From contig BSWB01000002.1 in assembly GCA_033239125.1 (NCBI GenBank), positions 110,522,443 through 110,586,442 of the forward strand: a DNA stretch of 64,000 nt, in the 5' to 3' direction. The position numbers and the translations under genes are program-made. Origin of the DNA: Fagopyrum homotropicum (lineage: Eukaryota > Streptophyta > Magnoliopsida > Caryophyllales > Polygonaceae). Positions 20,484 to 32,260 of the stretch are shown here, in pieces (the first letter of the stretch is position 1; each line of letters begins with the position of its first letter). Below the pieces are notes generated by a model. That model was not told where the DNA came from, searched no databases, and saw only the letters and a list, made by a program, of their open reading frames with translations.

Positions 20484-23136
20484 ATGGCACGTACCAGGGC
20501 TACATCAGTGACTGGCCGAGGTAGGGGTCGTCCCCCTTCCCCCAGTCAGACAGGATCGAGCTGATAGCACCCCTGCTGTTAGAGGGCGTGGTCGTGGGGG
20601 TAGACCTCCACTAGGGAGAGGTCGAGGACGAGTTCCTCGAGAGTATCCACCTGCAGCAAGCATACCAAAGGCTGCTGTGGAAGAGGTAGCTGAGAGTGTA
20701 GGCCCTGAGGTCAGGCATGAGACCGCTGCTAGGTCAGGAGCGCAGGGAGCACGTTCGACTGAGTCTGGACGTGTTTCTATTGGAGCATCGGAGTATCGGG
20801 AGTACAGAGCATACGTCGAGCGTATGGAGGAGGCTGCCAGAGTTGAGAGGCTTGCCCAGGTAGCACCGGTGGTACCGGATAGGTCAGCTCAGGTGACACA
20901 GGGAGTGTCTCAGGTGCCGGCTGTACCTGAGAGGAGAGCTATTGTTGATAGAGCGCCTGCTAGGTCTAGAGCACCGAGACCGGATGAGTGGTTGAAGGCT
21001 TTCAACTCTCAGAAGGTTCCTTCATTCAGTGGAGAAATAGGGCTAGAGGTGGAGCACTGGATAGGGAAGATAGAGACTGCTTTGGAAGCAATACGTTGCC
21101 CCGAGGATCGACAGGTGGATTTGGTGCAGACCTGTTTCACAGATGATGCCCATTCATGGTGGCGTACCATTCGTAGCCGAGTCACCAGCTGGGAGCAGAT
21201 GAGGAACATTGTTAGGGACAGAAACTGTCCAGTTTCGCTGAGGAGGGAGAGATTCCAGGATTTCATTGAGGCGGGATTTGAGGATATGCCGATTGCTGCA
21301 GCCATAAAGAAGTTTCAGAAAGAGTTGACCTTACTTGGACCATCTGCACCTCCAGAAGAGCAGCAAGTTTACCTTTTCTCCAGGAGATTGAGAGAGAGTA
21401 CCCGATCCTATCTGGCTGGATTCCGCTGTGAGACTTTGTCTGATTATCAGGATAGGGCCTCTGCTTATGAGAGAGATAGGCCAGCTTCGAGGAAAGCAGC
21501 TCAGTCTAGTGGGCCGGATAAGCGGCAGAGGACAGAACATGCTGGTAACAGTGCAGCAGTAGCAGGTTATGGTCGAGGACAGACGCAGGGGAGGTCCAGC
21601 TACCACTCTACAGTTCAGACTCCCAGTAGAGATCGACAGTGCTGTAACTGTGGTAGCCGTGATCACATTAAGACAGATTGCCAGAGACCACCTATCACTT
21701 GCTTCACTTGTGGGAAGCCGGGACACAGAGCTACTTTCTGCCGTCAGGGTAGGGCTCCTTCACAGCGGGGATCTTCTCCTGCAGGTGCTGAGAAGAGTGT
21801 ACAGAGACCTCCTCAGTACCGAGCTCCGAGTCAGCAGCAGCAACAGTACCGGGCTCCAGGACATCCTGCTGCGTACAGTACGGCACAGGGATCAGGTCGT
21901 GGCAAGGGACGTGGTAGTACCACTGACACCAGAGGAGGACCATCGAGAGTGTTCGAGCTGAGGAGCACTGAGCAGCCTGCAGCACCTGCGACCACAGGTA
22001 CTATTTGGATCCATGACTTACCTGTGCGAGTTTTATTTGATACGGGTGCTACGCACTCCTTTATATCAGATGCATGTGTAGATAGGTTGTCCTTAGCTAC
22101 AGTAGAGGGTGTACCTTTTGTGGTTGGGTTACCAGATGGGGGCAAGGTTAGAGGATCCCGAGAGATTTATGACTGCCCTATTCGTCTGGGAGGCCGGATT
22201 TGGTTAGTAGATTTTCTAGTTATGCCCTTAGCCCATGAGGACGTGATATTGGGGATAGATTGGATGACTAGACATGGAGCCGTCTTGGATATTGGTAGGA
22301 GGACTGTGACTGTCGCCACTGAGGAGGGTCACAAAGTGATATTCCGAAGTTGGGACCTCGGAAAGTCCAGCACAGTTATCAGCGCAGTGAGAGCAGCCAG
22401 ATTGATAGCACAGGATTCCGAGGCCTTCTGGTGTTATGCCATGAAGGAGCGCAGGAGCCTGACAGTAGAGGAGATACCAGTTGCCTGCGAGTTTGCAGAG
22501 GTATTCAGTGACGACTTACCAGGGCTACCTCCACAGAGGAGTGTTGACTTTAGCATCGAGTTAGAGCCGGGCACGAGACCGATCTCGAAGGCCCCGTACC
22601 GCATGGCCTCGATAGAACTGCTTGAGCTGAAGAAGCAGTTAGAGGAGTTAGCAGAGAAGGGCTTCATACGCCCTAGTGTTTCTCCCTGGGGCGCACCAGT
22701 GTTATTTGTGAGGAAGAAGGATGGATCGATGAGGCTGTGTATCGACTACCGGGAGTTGAACAAGGTCACCATCAAGAATAAGTATCCACTGCCTCGCATA
22801 GATGATCTGCTGGACCAGCTACATGGGGCGTCAGTGTTCTCAAGGATAGATTTGAGATCGGGGTATCACCAGTTGAGAGTGAGAGACCAGGACATACCTA
22901 AGACGGCATTCCGGACTAGGTATGGCCACTATGAGTTTGTAGTGATGCCATTCGGGCTCACTAATGCGCTAGCGGTATTTATGGAGTTGATGAATGGGAT
23001 TTTCATCGACTTCTTAGACCGGTTTGTAGTGGTCTTCATTGACGACATTCTAGTTTACTCTAGAAGTCGAGAGAAGCATGCCGGACACTTGAGGACAGTG
23101 TTACAGATTCTACAAGATAGCCAGCTATATTTCTAA
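20484..23136 (+). pseudogene. Tekay 1 gag-protease-RT (N-terminal frameshift)
   Basis: The likely original start is ATG 20484 (MARTRATSVTGRGRGRPP), which hits a stop near 20562. The main frame, open from about 20570 with first Met at 20677, runs 819 codons from that Met. Domains: gag core (about residues 100-270, FSGEIGLEVEHWIGKIETAL), two CCHC knuckles CNCGSRDHIKTDC and CFTCGKPGHRATFC (near 320-350), protease LFDTGATHSFI (about 450), and RT with SPWGAPVLFVRKKDGSMRLC, SRIDLRSGYHQLRV and catalytic FIDDILVYSRS. The frame ends at 23136 inside RT. Gag packages RNA; protease and RT act within the particle. Confidence 0.92.
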
Positions 23137-25160
23137 GCCATCCAAGTGTAAGTTCTGGATGTCAAAGGTGGCTTTCCTAGGCCATGTAGTGACTGCTGAG
23201 GGGATTAAGGTCGACTCGGCGAAGATTGAATCAGTGTCCTCTTGGCAACCTCCGAATAATGTTAAGGAGGTTCGCAGCTTCCTTGGATTGGCAGGTTATT
23301 ACCATCGGTTTGTGGAAGGGTTTTCCCTGATCGCTCGACCACTTACTTCTCTCCTAAGGAAGACTACTCGGTTCGTCTGGTCTGAGCCGTGTCAGCAGAG
23401 TTTTGAGGAGCTGAAGAGGAGATTGACGTCTGCTCTGATCTTAGCACAACCTGAGGGTACAGAGGACTTTGTAGTGTACAGTGACGCATCCAAGCTGGGC
23501 TTAGGGTGTGTCTTGATGCAGAGGGGTAAGGTCATAGCGTATGCGTCTCGACAGCTGAAGACGTATGAGGAGAACTACCCCACCCATGACCTGGAGTTAG
23601 CTGCGGTAGTACATGCTCTTAAGATCTGGCGTCATTATCTCTATGGAGCGACCTGTCAGATCTTCACAGACCATAAGAGTCTGAAGTACATATTCACTCA
23701 ACGGGAGTTGAATAACCGCCAAAGGCGTTGGCTAGAATTGATCAAGGATTTCGACCTTGAGATTCTCTACCACCCCGGAAAGGCGAATGTAGTTGCTGAC
23801 GCTTTGAGTCGGAAGACGCCCCCGGAGAAGGCGATAGCTCGGTTGACAGTACAGCCACAGTTACAGAGAGACTTAGCTTGGTTGGAGGTCGAGATCCAGT
23901 TCCTGATACAGCTCATCAGTTAGCCACCTTAGAGTTACTTCCTGACCTGTTGGGTGAAATCCGACAGAAGCAGGAGACCTGTCCGACTTTGACCCGGATC
24001 CGAGACCGGATGTCACGAGATGAGGCACCTCAGTTCACTATTGGTTCCGATGGAGTGATGAGACGGCAGGACCGTATCTGTGTGCCATCAGACAGTGAGT
24101 TGAGATAGAGGATACTAGGTGAGGCTCATGCTACCCCTTACTCCGTACATCCAGGAGCGAGTAAGATGTATAAGGACGTGAGACGTTCCTTCTGGTGGGG
24201 TGGTTTGAAGCCTGATGTGGCCCGATATGTAGCCTAGTGTGCGACCTGTCAGCAGGTCAAGATTGAGCATCGTAGATCCGGAGGAGAGCTCCACCCACTT
24301 CCAATACCACATTGGAAGTGGGAAGATATATCTATGGATTTTGTTACAGGATTGAGGCTCAGCAGAGGTTTTGATGCCATTTGGGTGGTGGTAGACCGTC
24401 TGACGAAGACCGCACATTTTATTCCGATTAAGGAAACGTGGCCGGTGAGTCGTCTAGCAGAGGAGTTCACCAGACACATTGTGAGACTTCATGGAGTACC
24501 GAGGACTATCGTCTCCGACAGGGATGGACGTTTTACCTCGAGGTTTTGGCAGCAGGTACATATTGCTCTGGGGACGAGTCTCCACTTTACCACTGCCTAC
24601 CACCCACAGACAGACGGTCAGTCCAAGAGGACCATTCAGACCTTAGAGGATATGTTGCGGGCATGTGTGCTAGATTGGGGACAGGTATGGCCAGATCATC
24701 TCCCACTAGTAGAGTTTGCATATAATAACAGTTGACATGCGTCTATTGGGATGACACCCTATGAGGCTCTGTATGGGCGGAGATGTCGTACGCCGTTGTG
24801 TTGGGATGAGCCTAGCAAGGCTGAAGGGGTAGTACCAGACCAGATACAGGATGACATCGCCCGGATTGCCTTAGTCCGGGAGAGGATGTTAGCAGCTCAG
24901 AGTCGTCAGAAGTCCTACGCGGACAAAAGGCGTCGACCTTTGGAGTTTAGAGTAGGTGCACAGGTGTGGTTGAAAGTCTCACCTACGAGAGGAGTTAGAC
25001 GTTTCGGCATTAAGGGGAAGCTAAGGAGATACCGATGCTGAGGATTCAGTGGTCTAGACGAGGAGCTGATGAGGCTACCTGGGAGACAGAGGAGAGTATT
25101 AGACGTAATTACCCTGAGTTCTTTGCGGAGTTAGCCGCTACCTCAGTACCGACGGGTTAG
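23137..25160 (+). pseudogene. Tekay 1 RT end, RNase H, integrase and chromodomain remnant
   Basis: After a shift at 23137, the RT thumb reads VAFLGHVVTAEGI. RNase H has YSDASKLGLGCVL, the Glu in THDLELAAVV, IFTDHKSLKYI and ADALSRK. Integrase has ATCQQVKIEHRR (zinc finger end), the first catalytic Asp in WEDISMDFVTGL, the second in IVSDRDGRFTS, and the Glu position changed in TDGQSKRTIQTLED (Lys where Glu is usual). Stops are near 23923, 24106, 24237 and 24735. At about 25021 the text jumps from FGIKGKL to a frame containing IQWSRRGADEATWE, so about 260 bp (GPF module and start of chromodomain) are missing relative to Tekay 2. Confidence 0.9.
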
Positions 25161-25323
25161 TACTGAGACGATACCTTATATGATTTCTGTGATTATATGT
25201 TTAAAAGATTATTTATGTTTATGTGCTTGATGACGTGATTAGTTTGCATGCTAGAATATAACTCTTGAAGGGAAATGTTTGGGGTAGATACCTTATTCTA
25301 AGTTTCGGGACGAAACTTATTTT

Positions 25324-25336
25324 AAGGGGGTACTGA
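25324..25336 (+). other. Polypurine tract of Tekay 1
   Basis: AAGGGGGTACTGA immediately before the 3' LTR start TGTAATATCC; this is the typical second-strand primer site of chromoviruses. Confidence 0.8.
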
Positions 25337-28152
25337 TGTAATATCCGGAATTTTTATTCCGTCTATTTCGGTTATAAACCCGATCTCGATCAGTTGATTC
25401 ATATCCGTCTACTTAGTTAGACATATTATTATAGAATTTATCATTTTATGTAGATTTCCTTCACATAAAATGATAGAATCTTTTAAATAGTTATCATTTT
25501 ATGTAGCTTACTTCCGCATAAAATGATAGAATTCTTATAACCGATCCTAAACTATAACAAACTCTGCATCCGTCTAGTCCGTATATTCATGTGTCGGGAT
25601 CTTGTCCAGCCCAGAAACTCGCCAGTTTAAGGAGCATGTCCGCAGCCCAGTTTCAGCCCATCTGTTACTCTATATTTCAACTCCAACGGATCCAGCTCAT
25701 GCAGCCCAACAGCCGCCTGCTTGCCTTGTCCAGCGCCAGTCTCAGCCCAGCTTCTGCAGCCCAACCGCCACTGCTTTGCCTTGTCCGCAGCACCAGCTTC
25801 AGCCCAACAGCAGCAGCTTGCCAGCGCCAGCCAGCGCCTGCTCCAGCCCAGGAAGGAGCGGCTCCTTACCTTCTACAGCCCAACGAAAATTTAAGCCCAG
25901 TTGGAAGGATAATCTGCAGCAACTAATTGCCCTTAAACTCCCATGTAACAGCCGTTATTTTAGGAAGAAAAATTATCTTCTGTTCAGCATACAATCACAC
26001 ATTCATCCTGTCCAAATTCACGCCATTATGAGATCTGTATCGAGTCCTTCCCCCACGCTCTTCGTCTGTCCAGCGGATCCAGTTTCTGCAAGTTCCAGCC
26101 TGCAGAAGAAGTTTTATTTCCGAACCTCAGCCTAGACGACAACAGGAACTTCGGTCTTCCAGTTCAAAAAAAATCGTTTACCTCAAACTCCAATCTGATC
26201 GGGTGAGTAACGTCCTCTTCTGTTACCTTAATTCTGTCTCGAATAAGCATCTTCCTGAATATCCGTATAAATCTGAGTTTAACAAAGCCGCTTGGAACTA
26301 TTGTTACAGACCTAATAGGCAGCAGACTCTCCCCACTCTTGGCTGTAACGTACCTCTCCATCCAGCGGGTAAGGCCAGCCGACGAGTTCCTCCTCCCTTC
26401 CCTACTGTTTTAGTGTACAAGCCCTTAACTGTACCCATTTCAGTGTGCACAGTAAGGCTTAAGGAGCCGTCCCATAGCCTGCAGTGAAACCAGCCTCGAG
26501 CAGTAGCAGGACCTTTCCCTACTTCACTGCAACCCGGTAAGAGCCTATACTTGGTTTAAAATAGGTTTCTGATTAGTTTAATGGGAAGGTTAATGTATGA
26601 TCTTATGTATGTATACCGATTCCTTAAGGCTAGATTGATGAGTTGCTGTAGTTCGGCCTTGAGCATGATTAAGTTAGTAATAGGTAGCTGCTGAATTGTA
26701 TAAACAAAATGGTAGAAATAAAGGGCTGCTGTAAATTTCAACCCTTTTCTTTCAGCTTTTAAGTTAGAAACTGCCTACCTTGTCGACCAATGTTTGAGCG
26801 TTTGGATAAAGATCCACCGTTGAATTTTGGATATGTTGTAGACGGTTATACGTAGTATATGGTATAAAAATTTGAGAGGAAATGAACGGTCGGATTAGAA
26901 ATTATAAGCTTCCGAAATTGGGTAGTTGAGCAGTTTTTGTAAACTTAAGATTTTTGGTTAAGTACAGAATTTGTAGGTGAAATAGTCAACTTTGAGAATT
27001 TTTATAAAACTGTTGAATGAACAGTTTGGAGAAATTCTTTCTCCTAAGTTAGATAGAACATCATAGATAATCTAGGGATGTAAGTCGGAATTTTTATAAG
27101 CGGTTACGAATTTTATATTTGAAATCGAAGTTAGACCTTTACGATCTTTTGAAAAATATGAAAATAGGAAAGATACCGGTTTGTACCCAAACTAAACCTT
27201 AGGAGTTAGAATATGTTTATAGAATCTCAAATAGGAGTTTAGACATGAATGTTGGAAATTTTGGGAGTTTCGGAACCAAGGGTAAAATGGTCATTTTACC
27301 CTTTGACAGGCAACTGAGTTGCTACAGTTTACAAAGCGAGTTTGGTTTACAGAGAGTCGAGCTTTATACCAGGTAAGTCCTTTGGGCTTACTTAGCTGAC
27401 TTCTAAATATGAGCATGAATGATGATAGTGGTGTGTGATTGAAATGTTTAGAGAGATAGGTTGTGATATATATTTACCGACCTATACTTGGCCTAAGAGT
27501 AACCGGCGGGGGCATTCTGCTCAGTTAGCTTGCGAGCGCTGGGGGTTTCTTTAGGGACTAGTCCATACTCGGTTTGTAGTGATGCTACCGGCGGAGGTCA
27601 GCTAGACCTACACCCAGTTGGATAAGGAACGGAGGCGAGAACTGTTAATAACTCTCGTGCCACAACTGTAAATTGAATAAGATGAATCACTTAAATAATA
27701 GATAATAAACGGTTGAGTGCCATCATGATGTTTGTTTATTTTTGTTTCTGCTTGTGTTTGTGTTGTTGTCATTCTACTTATATTTGGATAGTTAGCTAAC
27801 GGTTGATATGTTGTGTAGATTTGCCACAGGTTAGAGCAGATGCCGAGTGATCCGGACGGTAGTGGTCAGCCGGGGTGTCGTACTTTAGGACGTTTTACAG
27901 TTTCTCCATTTGTGGGTTTTTCAGTTGGACTTTGTTTCTTGTCGTTCTTTCCGTACTTTGTTATATTACGTTTTCCGGCTGTTAGTTGTTTTGGTCACAT
28001 TCATACATTGTTAAGAATTATTTTATGATTTCTGGTTTTCCTTATTTGTGCCTTGTTGTAAGATCTTGTTAAGTTGTTGTCAAACTGAGGTCGGGACCCA
28101 CTGTGCGGTCCTAACCAATAACTCTATGGGTTGTAAAATTTGGGGTGTTACA
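25337..28152 (+). repeat. Tekay 1 3' LTR
   Basis: 2816 bp, TGTAATATCC...GGTGTTACA. It lacks 98 bases present in the 5' copy; the junction lies in a CCC shared by both ends of the missing part. Confidence 0.94.
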
Positions 28153-29738
28153 GTATATGCATTTGAAAAGTTTCGTTCTTATCTTGTAGGTGCGAAGGTA
28201 ATTGTATACACGGACCATTCAGCGATCCGGTATTTACTCGCCAAGAAGGATGCGAAACCGAGGCTGATTAGATGGATTCTTCTCCTACAAGAATTCGATC
28301 TAGAGATCCGCGACAAGAAAGGCTCAGAAAATTCTGTTGCGGATCATTTGAGTCGTCTACACACATTGAAGACGACGATCTACCCATTGATAACTCCTTC
28401 CCGGATTAGCACTTACACATCATAGAGGAGTGCATCGACAAGATCTCTAGAGGTAACGAACCTTGGTTTGCTGATTTCGTAAATTGCTTGGTTTGTCAAG
28501 AAATACCTCCCGGATTATCCTACGCACAAAAGAAGAAGTTCTTTAGGGATGTCCGGAAATACTTTTGGAATGAACCTCTACTCTTCAAGAGAGGTCCCGA
28601 CAGCATCATTAGGAGATGTGTGCCGGAAGACGAAATGCATAGCGTAATTCGTCATTGTCGTTCACTACCTTGTGGAGGACACACTAGTTCCAATAAAACT
28701 AGCACTAAGGTATTGTAATCCGGATTCTTTTGGCCTACTTTATTTATGGATGTGCAAACCTTTTTTTCTTGTTGTGATGCTTGTCAAAGAACAGGAAACA
28801 TCTCTAGAAGAAACAAGATGCCTCTCAATAACATTCAAGAGGTAGAAATCTTCGACGTTTGGGGAATCGACTTCATGGGACCTTTCTCATCATCTTATGG
28901 AAACCAATACATACTTCTAGCTGTAGGTTATGTTTCGAGATGAGTTGAAGCTATTACCTCTCCAACTAATGATGCCATGGTTGTTGTCAAGTTCTTTAAT
29001 AGGACTATTTTCCCAAGGTTTGGGACACCACGGACCATCATTAGTGACGGAGGTTCACACTTCATTGCCCGACGATTTGAAGCTCTACTAGCTAAGTATG
29101 GGGTGACTCACAAGATCGTCACTCCCTACCACCCACAAACAAGTGGGCAAGTGGAAATTTCGAATAGAGAGATCAAGGGCATCCTTGAGAAGACGGTGTC
29201 AAAGACAAGGAAGGATTGGTCCTTCAAACTAGATGATGCGCTATGGGCATATAGGACTGCATACAAGACTCCTATAGGTACAACACCATACAACCTTGTG
29301 TATGGGAAGTCTTGTCATCTCCCGGTGGAGCTAGAACACAAAGAGTACTGGGCTGTGAAGTGGTTGAACTTCGGCATGAAGAAAGCAGGCGAGAAGCGCC
29401 TCTTGGACCTTCATGATCTTGATGAACTCAGCTTGAACGCCTATGAGAACGCAAAGATTTACAAGGAATGGGCGAAGCGTTGGCATGATAAGCATATCAT
29501 TCAAAAGGACCTCAAAGAAGGAGATCAAGTTCTCCTCTTCAATTCGAGACTTCGGCTCTTCCCAGGTAAGCTTAAATCTCGTTGGACTGGACCTTATCTA
29601 ATTAAACGTGTTTTTCCCCATGGCGCAATTGAAGTATGGGGTGAAAAGAGCGGAAGTTTCAAGGTGAATGGTCAACGTCTTAAGAAGTATTCACCGGAGC
29701 TCCCAGTTGAGGAAATTGCTCCGATTGTCCTCGAATAA
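28153..29738 (+). pseudogene. Athila B RNase H C-part and integrase
   Basis: This continues the gene cut at 17299. RNase H: VYAFEKFRSYLVGAKVIVYTDH and ENSVADHLSRL. After a shift near 28430 the integrase is one frame with two stops (28716-28718, 28941-28943): zinc-binding HCRSLPCGGH...CDACQRTGN, core WGIDFMGPF, IISDGGSHFIARRFEALL and the Glu of GQVEISNREIKG, so the D,D,E triad is visible. Then WAYRTAYKTPIG, LVYGKSCHLPVELEH and the C-terminal KSRWTGPYLIKRVFPHGAIEV, a GPY-type module. The last part (28977-29738) is open for 253 codons. It ends at the stop 29736-29738. Confidence 0.92.
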
Positions 29739-30577
29739 ACTCAGGAACGGTCTAGCTACGGACCCAAAACAAGCGCTTCTTGGGAGGCAACCCAAGGTAT
29801 TGCACTTAGGTTTTTGTTTTTCTTTCTTAGATTAGTTTAGTTAGTTGTTTTTGTTTTGTTTTTCCCTCGATACCTCCCGGTATGTTATGTTTTTGGATGT
29901 AGGAATAAGGAATGGGTAAGGGAAGGAAGCAAAAAGTTGGAAAGAATTGACGGAACTTGGATTTTGGCACACAACAGAGACTTCCACGCCCTAAACCACG
30001 GTCGTGGAAGTACCAGATGGCCGTAATTTTCCAAAATCTGACACAAATCATCAAAACCAAGGGTTCTGTACATTTCCACGGCCGTGGAATGCCTCGAGTG
30101 ACCGTGGTTTTCAAAAATTTTACGGCCAATATATAAACCACTTTCCTTCACAAAAACACAACCAAATACCCATTCCACGCCCAGAACCACGACCAGAAAT
30201 CGCCGCCACCCTTCCTTATCCCGTAATTCTTCGTTCGGAGTCTGATTCAGTCGATTCTTCAACCTAAAGTGGAGCATTTTCAATCATCTACAAGATCCAA
30301 GCATCAAACTAAGTGAAAAATCCACATTGGAGAACGAATTTGGATTTTTCAAATCAAAATCTAGGTTTTACTCCCTTTTCTCTTCTTTGTCAATTTGGTT
30401 CAATTTCTTCGCAAGATTTTTGGAGAACTGAACGAAATTGGAATTGGAATTAGTCTAGGACAGTGATTGTTGATTTTGGTGTGGATTTGCTGTGATTTGA
30501 GAGAGACAAACCAATTCCACGGGTTCCGTACTTTTCCACGGCCGTGGAAAATCAAGAACAAACCGTGATTTTCTCTA
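29739..30577 (+). other. Athila B intergenic leader before ORF3, with motif modules
   Basis: Non-coding. It opens with AAGCGCTTCTTGGGAGGC (29773-29790), which is conserved in Athila A (about 446-490, minus) and in Athila C (57285-57310, minus). CCACGGCCGTGG modules lie at 29982-30030, 30075-30110, 30172-30195 and 30517-30575. The rest is AT-rich with T runs; I see no gene in it. Confidence 0.75.
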
Positions 30578-32260
30578 TTGCTGAGAAAAATGTTTAGAAG
30601 CAAGTCTAGTAGGAACAAGAAGCGAAAGGATGATAGTTCCTCCTCTTCCCAACCCCCTCCTAGCGAACCACCATCACCACCACCTCCTAGAATCCCTAGA
30701 ATCCATGAGGATTACCTAGGAGCCTTGGAAAAGATTGAGAAGAGAGCAATCATAGGATCTAGATACCTTGTCCTAGAGGAGCTTGAGGAGCTCAATGTTG
30801 TGAATGACTTAACTTGGCTCTTGGATAGATCCGGATTGATCATCTTCTCCGCTATTAGGGAAGATGCCTATGAGTAGATAACAAGGGAGTTTGTGACTTC
30901 TTTTGAGCATAGCCACGTGAACCGAATGGTCTCTTTTAGGTTGATGGAGGAGAACTATGAGTTCTCCATAGTTCAGTTTGGAACCTTCTTTGGGTTCCAT
31001 GAGAGTTTCAATGGTAGATTTCCCGGGGGAGTGTATGCTAAGGATTTTTGGGAGGATATAGCCATGATTTATGCTAGTGAGGACCGTTGGCAACCGGCCG
31101 ACACCAAGGCTAAGCTCATCTACCATTTAGCCTTGAAGATAGCTCATAGAGTCCTTTCGGAGTGTCTTTTCCCTAGGACCGAGACCCCACAAAAGATCAA
31201 GACCGATGAGCTATTCCTCCTCTATTGTATGCTTACCGGTAGATCCGCCGATTGTGCCACTCTCCTTGCCTCCACCATTAGCAAATTGAAGAACAAAAGG
31301 GCCGGGAACATAGATTATGGGGGTATGGTGACTCACATCGCCAAGCAATTGGGGATAGACTACTCCGCTTGTACTAGGATAGCGGCGAGACCTTTGGGTC
31401 TCAATGGGCTTATGACTAGAGGTATTATCTTTCCCCACCACCAAGCTCCACCTACCGCAGCCATGCCATTGGAGGAGAGAGGTGTTAGAGGTATCCTATG
31501 GCTTCCCGAGTACTCCATCATGCTAGGCCGCCAAAATTGGAAGGAGACCTTCGCATCCATGCATGCCAATAGACTTGTAGCTCCTCCATATGTGCCGGAT
31601 GAGGTCCCAGCTGGGGACGATGATGAGGAGATGGGAGGAGGCGATGACAATGATGTAGGAGGTGCTGAGCATGATTTTGGTACACTCCCGGACCAGCCGG
31701 TTGACTTCCCGGAGCCACCTAGGCGATCTCCCCAACCTTCTAGACCTTCCGGTTCCTCTTCTTCACGCAGGGCTAGTGTGAGTGAGAGGCTGACATGGAT
31801 GGAGACTCCACCCGCTTGGTATGGAGAGCAGCCATCATGGATAGGAGCTCCTCCTCCATGTGATCATCCACCGGTGGCACCGACCCCTCCTAAGGACACA
31901 CCTTCATGGTATAGCCAGCCACCACCTTGGTATTCGCAGCTTCTAGGTTGGGCGGATGATCTTTCGAGGAGAGTAGGAGACTTGGAGGTCTGACAGGAGT
32001 CTCATGACGTAGAGCGCCAGGAGAATGCCCGTATCTTGAGGGATGTCTACCGCCAGCAGTTTGGGCGGAACTTTAGCTCGGACTTTTATCCATTCCCACC
32101 GCCGCCTTCCAATGATGATGATGAGATGACTAGCCGGTTAGAGCCCCTCCACCGCCATTTAGTGAGTTTCCTTTGTTTCTTTTCTTTTTTTTTATTTCTT
32201 TTGAACATTGAGGACAATGTGTATTTCAAGTATGGGGTGGGATGTGACTATCGTTTGTAA
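30578..32260 (+). pseudogene. Athila ORF3 (Athila ORF-1 family / env-position protein), two nonsense codons
   Basis: One frame from MLRKMFRSKSSRNKKRKDD, broken only by TAG at 30875-30877 and TGA at 31991-31993. The N-terminus is basic and then Ser/Pro-rich (about residues 1-45). A globular part follows with ITREFVTSFEHSHVNRMVSFRLM, FGTFFGFHESF and LLYCMLTGRSADCATLLAS. The C-terminal half is low-complexity (GDDDEEMGGGDDND, then repeated PPxWY/PSWY). It sits between integrase and the 3' LTR, as the env-like ORF does in Athila. The ORF-1 family assignment is from general memory. A signal peptide or clear membrane span is not evident in the main part; the hydrophobic FLCFFSFFLFLLN near 32185 is probably past the real end. 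Function unknown. Confidence 0.7.
32205..32250 (+). other. Second polypurine-like site, internal
   Basis: TTGAGGACAATGTG followed by TTCAAGTATGGGGTGGGA resembles the true 3' site (about 33434-33465, GGGGACAAGCAAG...CAAGTATGGGGTATTT). It lies about 1.2 kb upstream of it. Athila C has the same pair (56905-56945 and 55669-55705, minus). Confidence 0.6.

Larger units (their letters stand above)
17300..28152 (+). mobile_element. Tekay/Del-type chromovirus, copy 1 (full length, inactive)
   Basis: 10.85 kb with two near-identical LTRs (17300-20215, 25337-28152), an initiator-Met primer site, gag with two zinc knuckles, protease, RT, RNase H, integrase, a remnant chromodomain end (IQWSRRGADEATWETEESI) and a purine tract before the 3' LTR. 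TSD GTATA. Close LTR identity suggests a fairly recent insertion, but pol has several stops, a frameshift and an internal deletion near 25021. Confidence 0.95.

Noticed and set aside
21009..22145. Several 70-130 codon minus-strand frames within Tekay 1 gag-pol
   Set aside because: They overlap the clearly coding gag-protease-RT frame and have no recognisable motifs.
30578..32260. Calling Athila ORF3 a true envelope gene of an infectious retrovirus
   Set aside because: The position fits, but I see no signal peptide, no cleavage site and no clear transmembrane anchor in the body of the protein; only the Athila family accessory ORF is supported.
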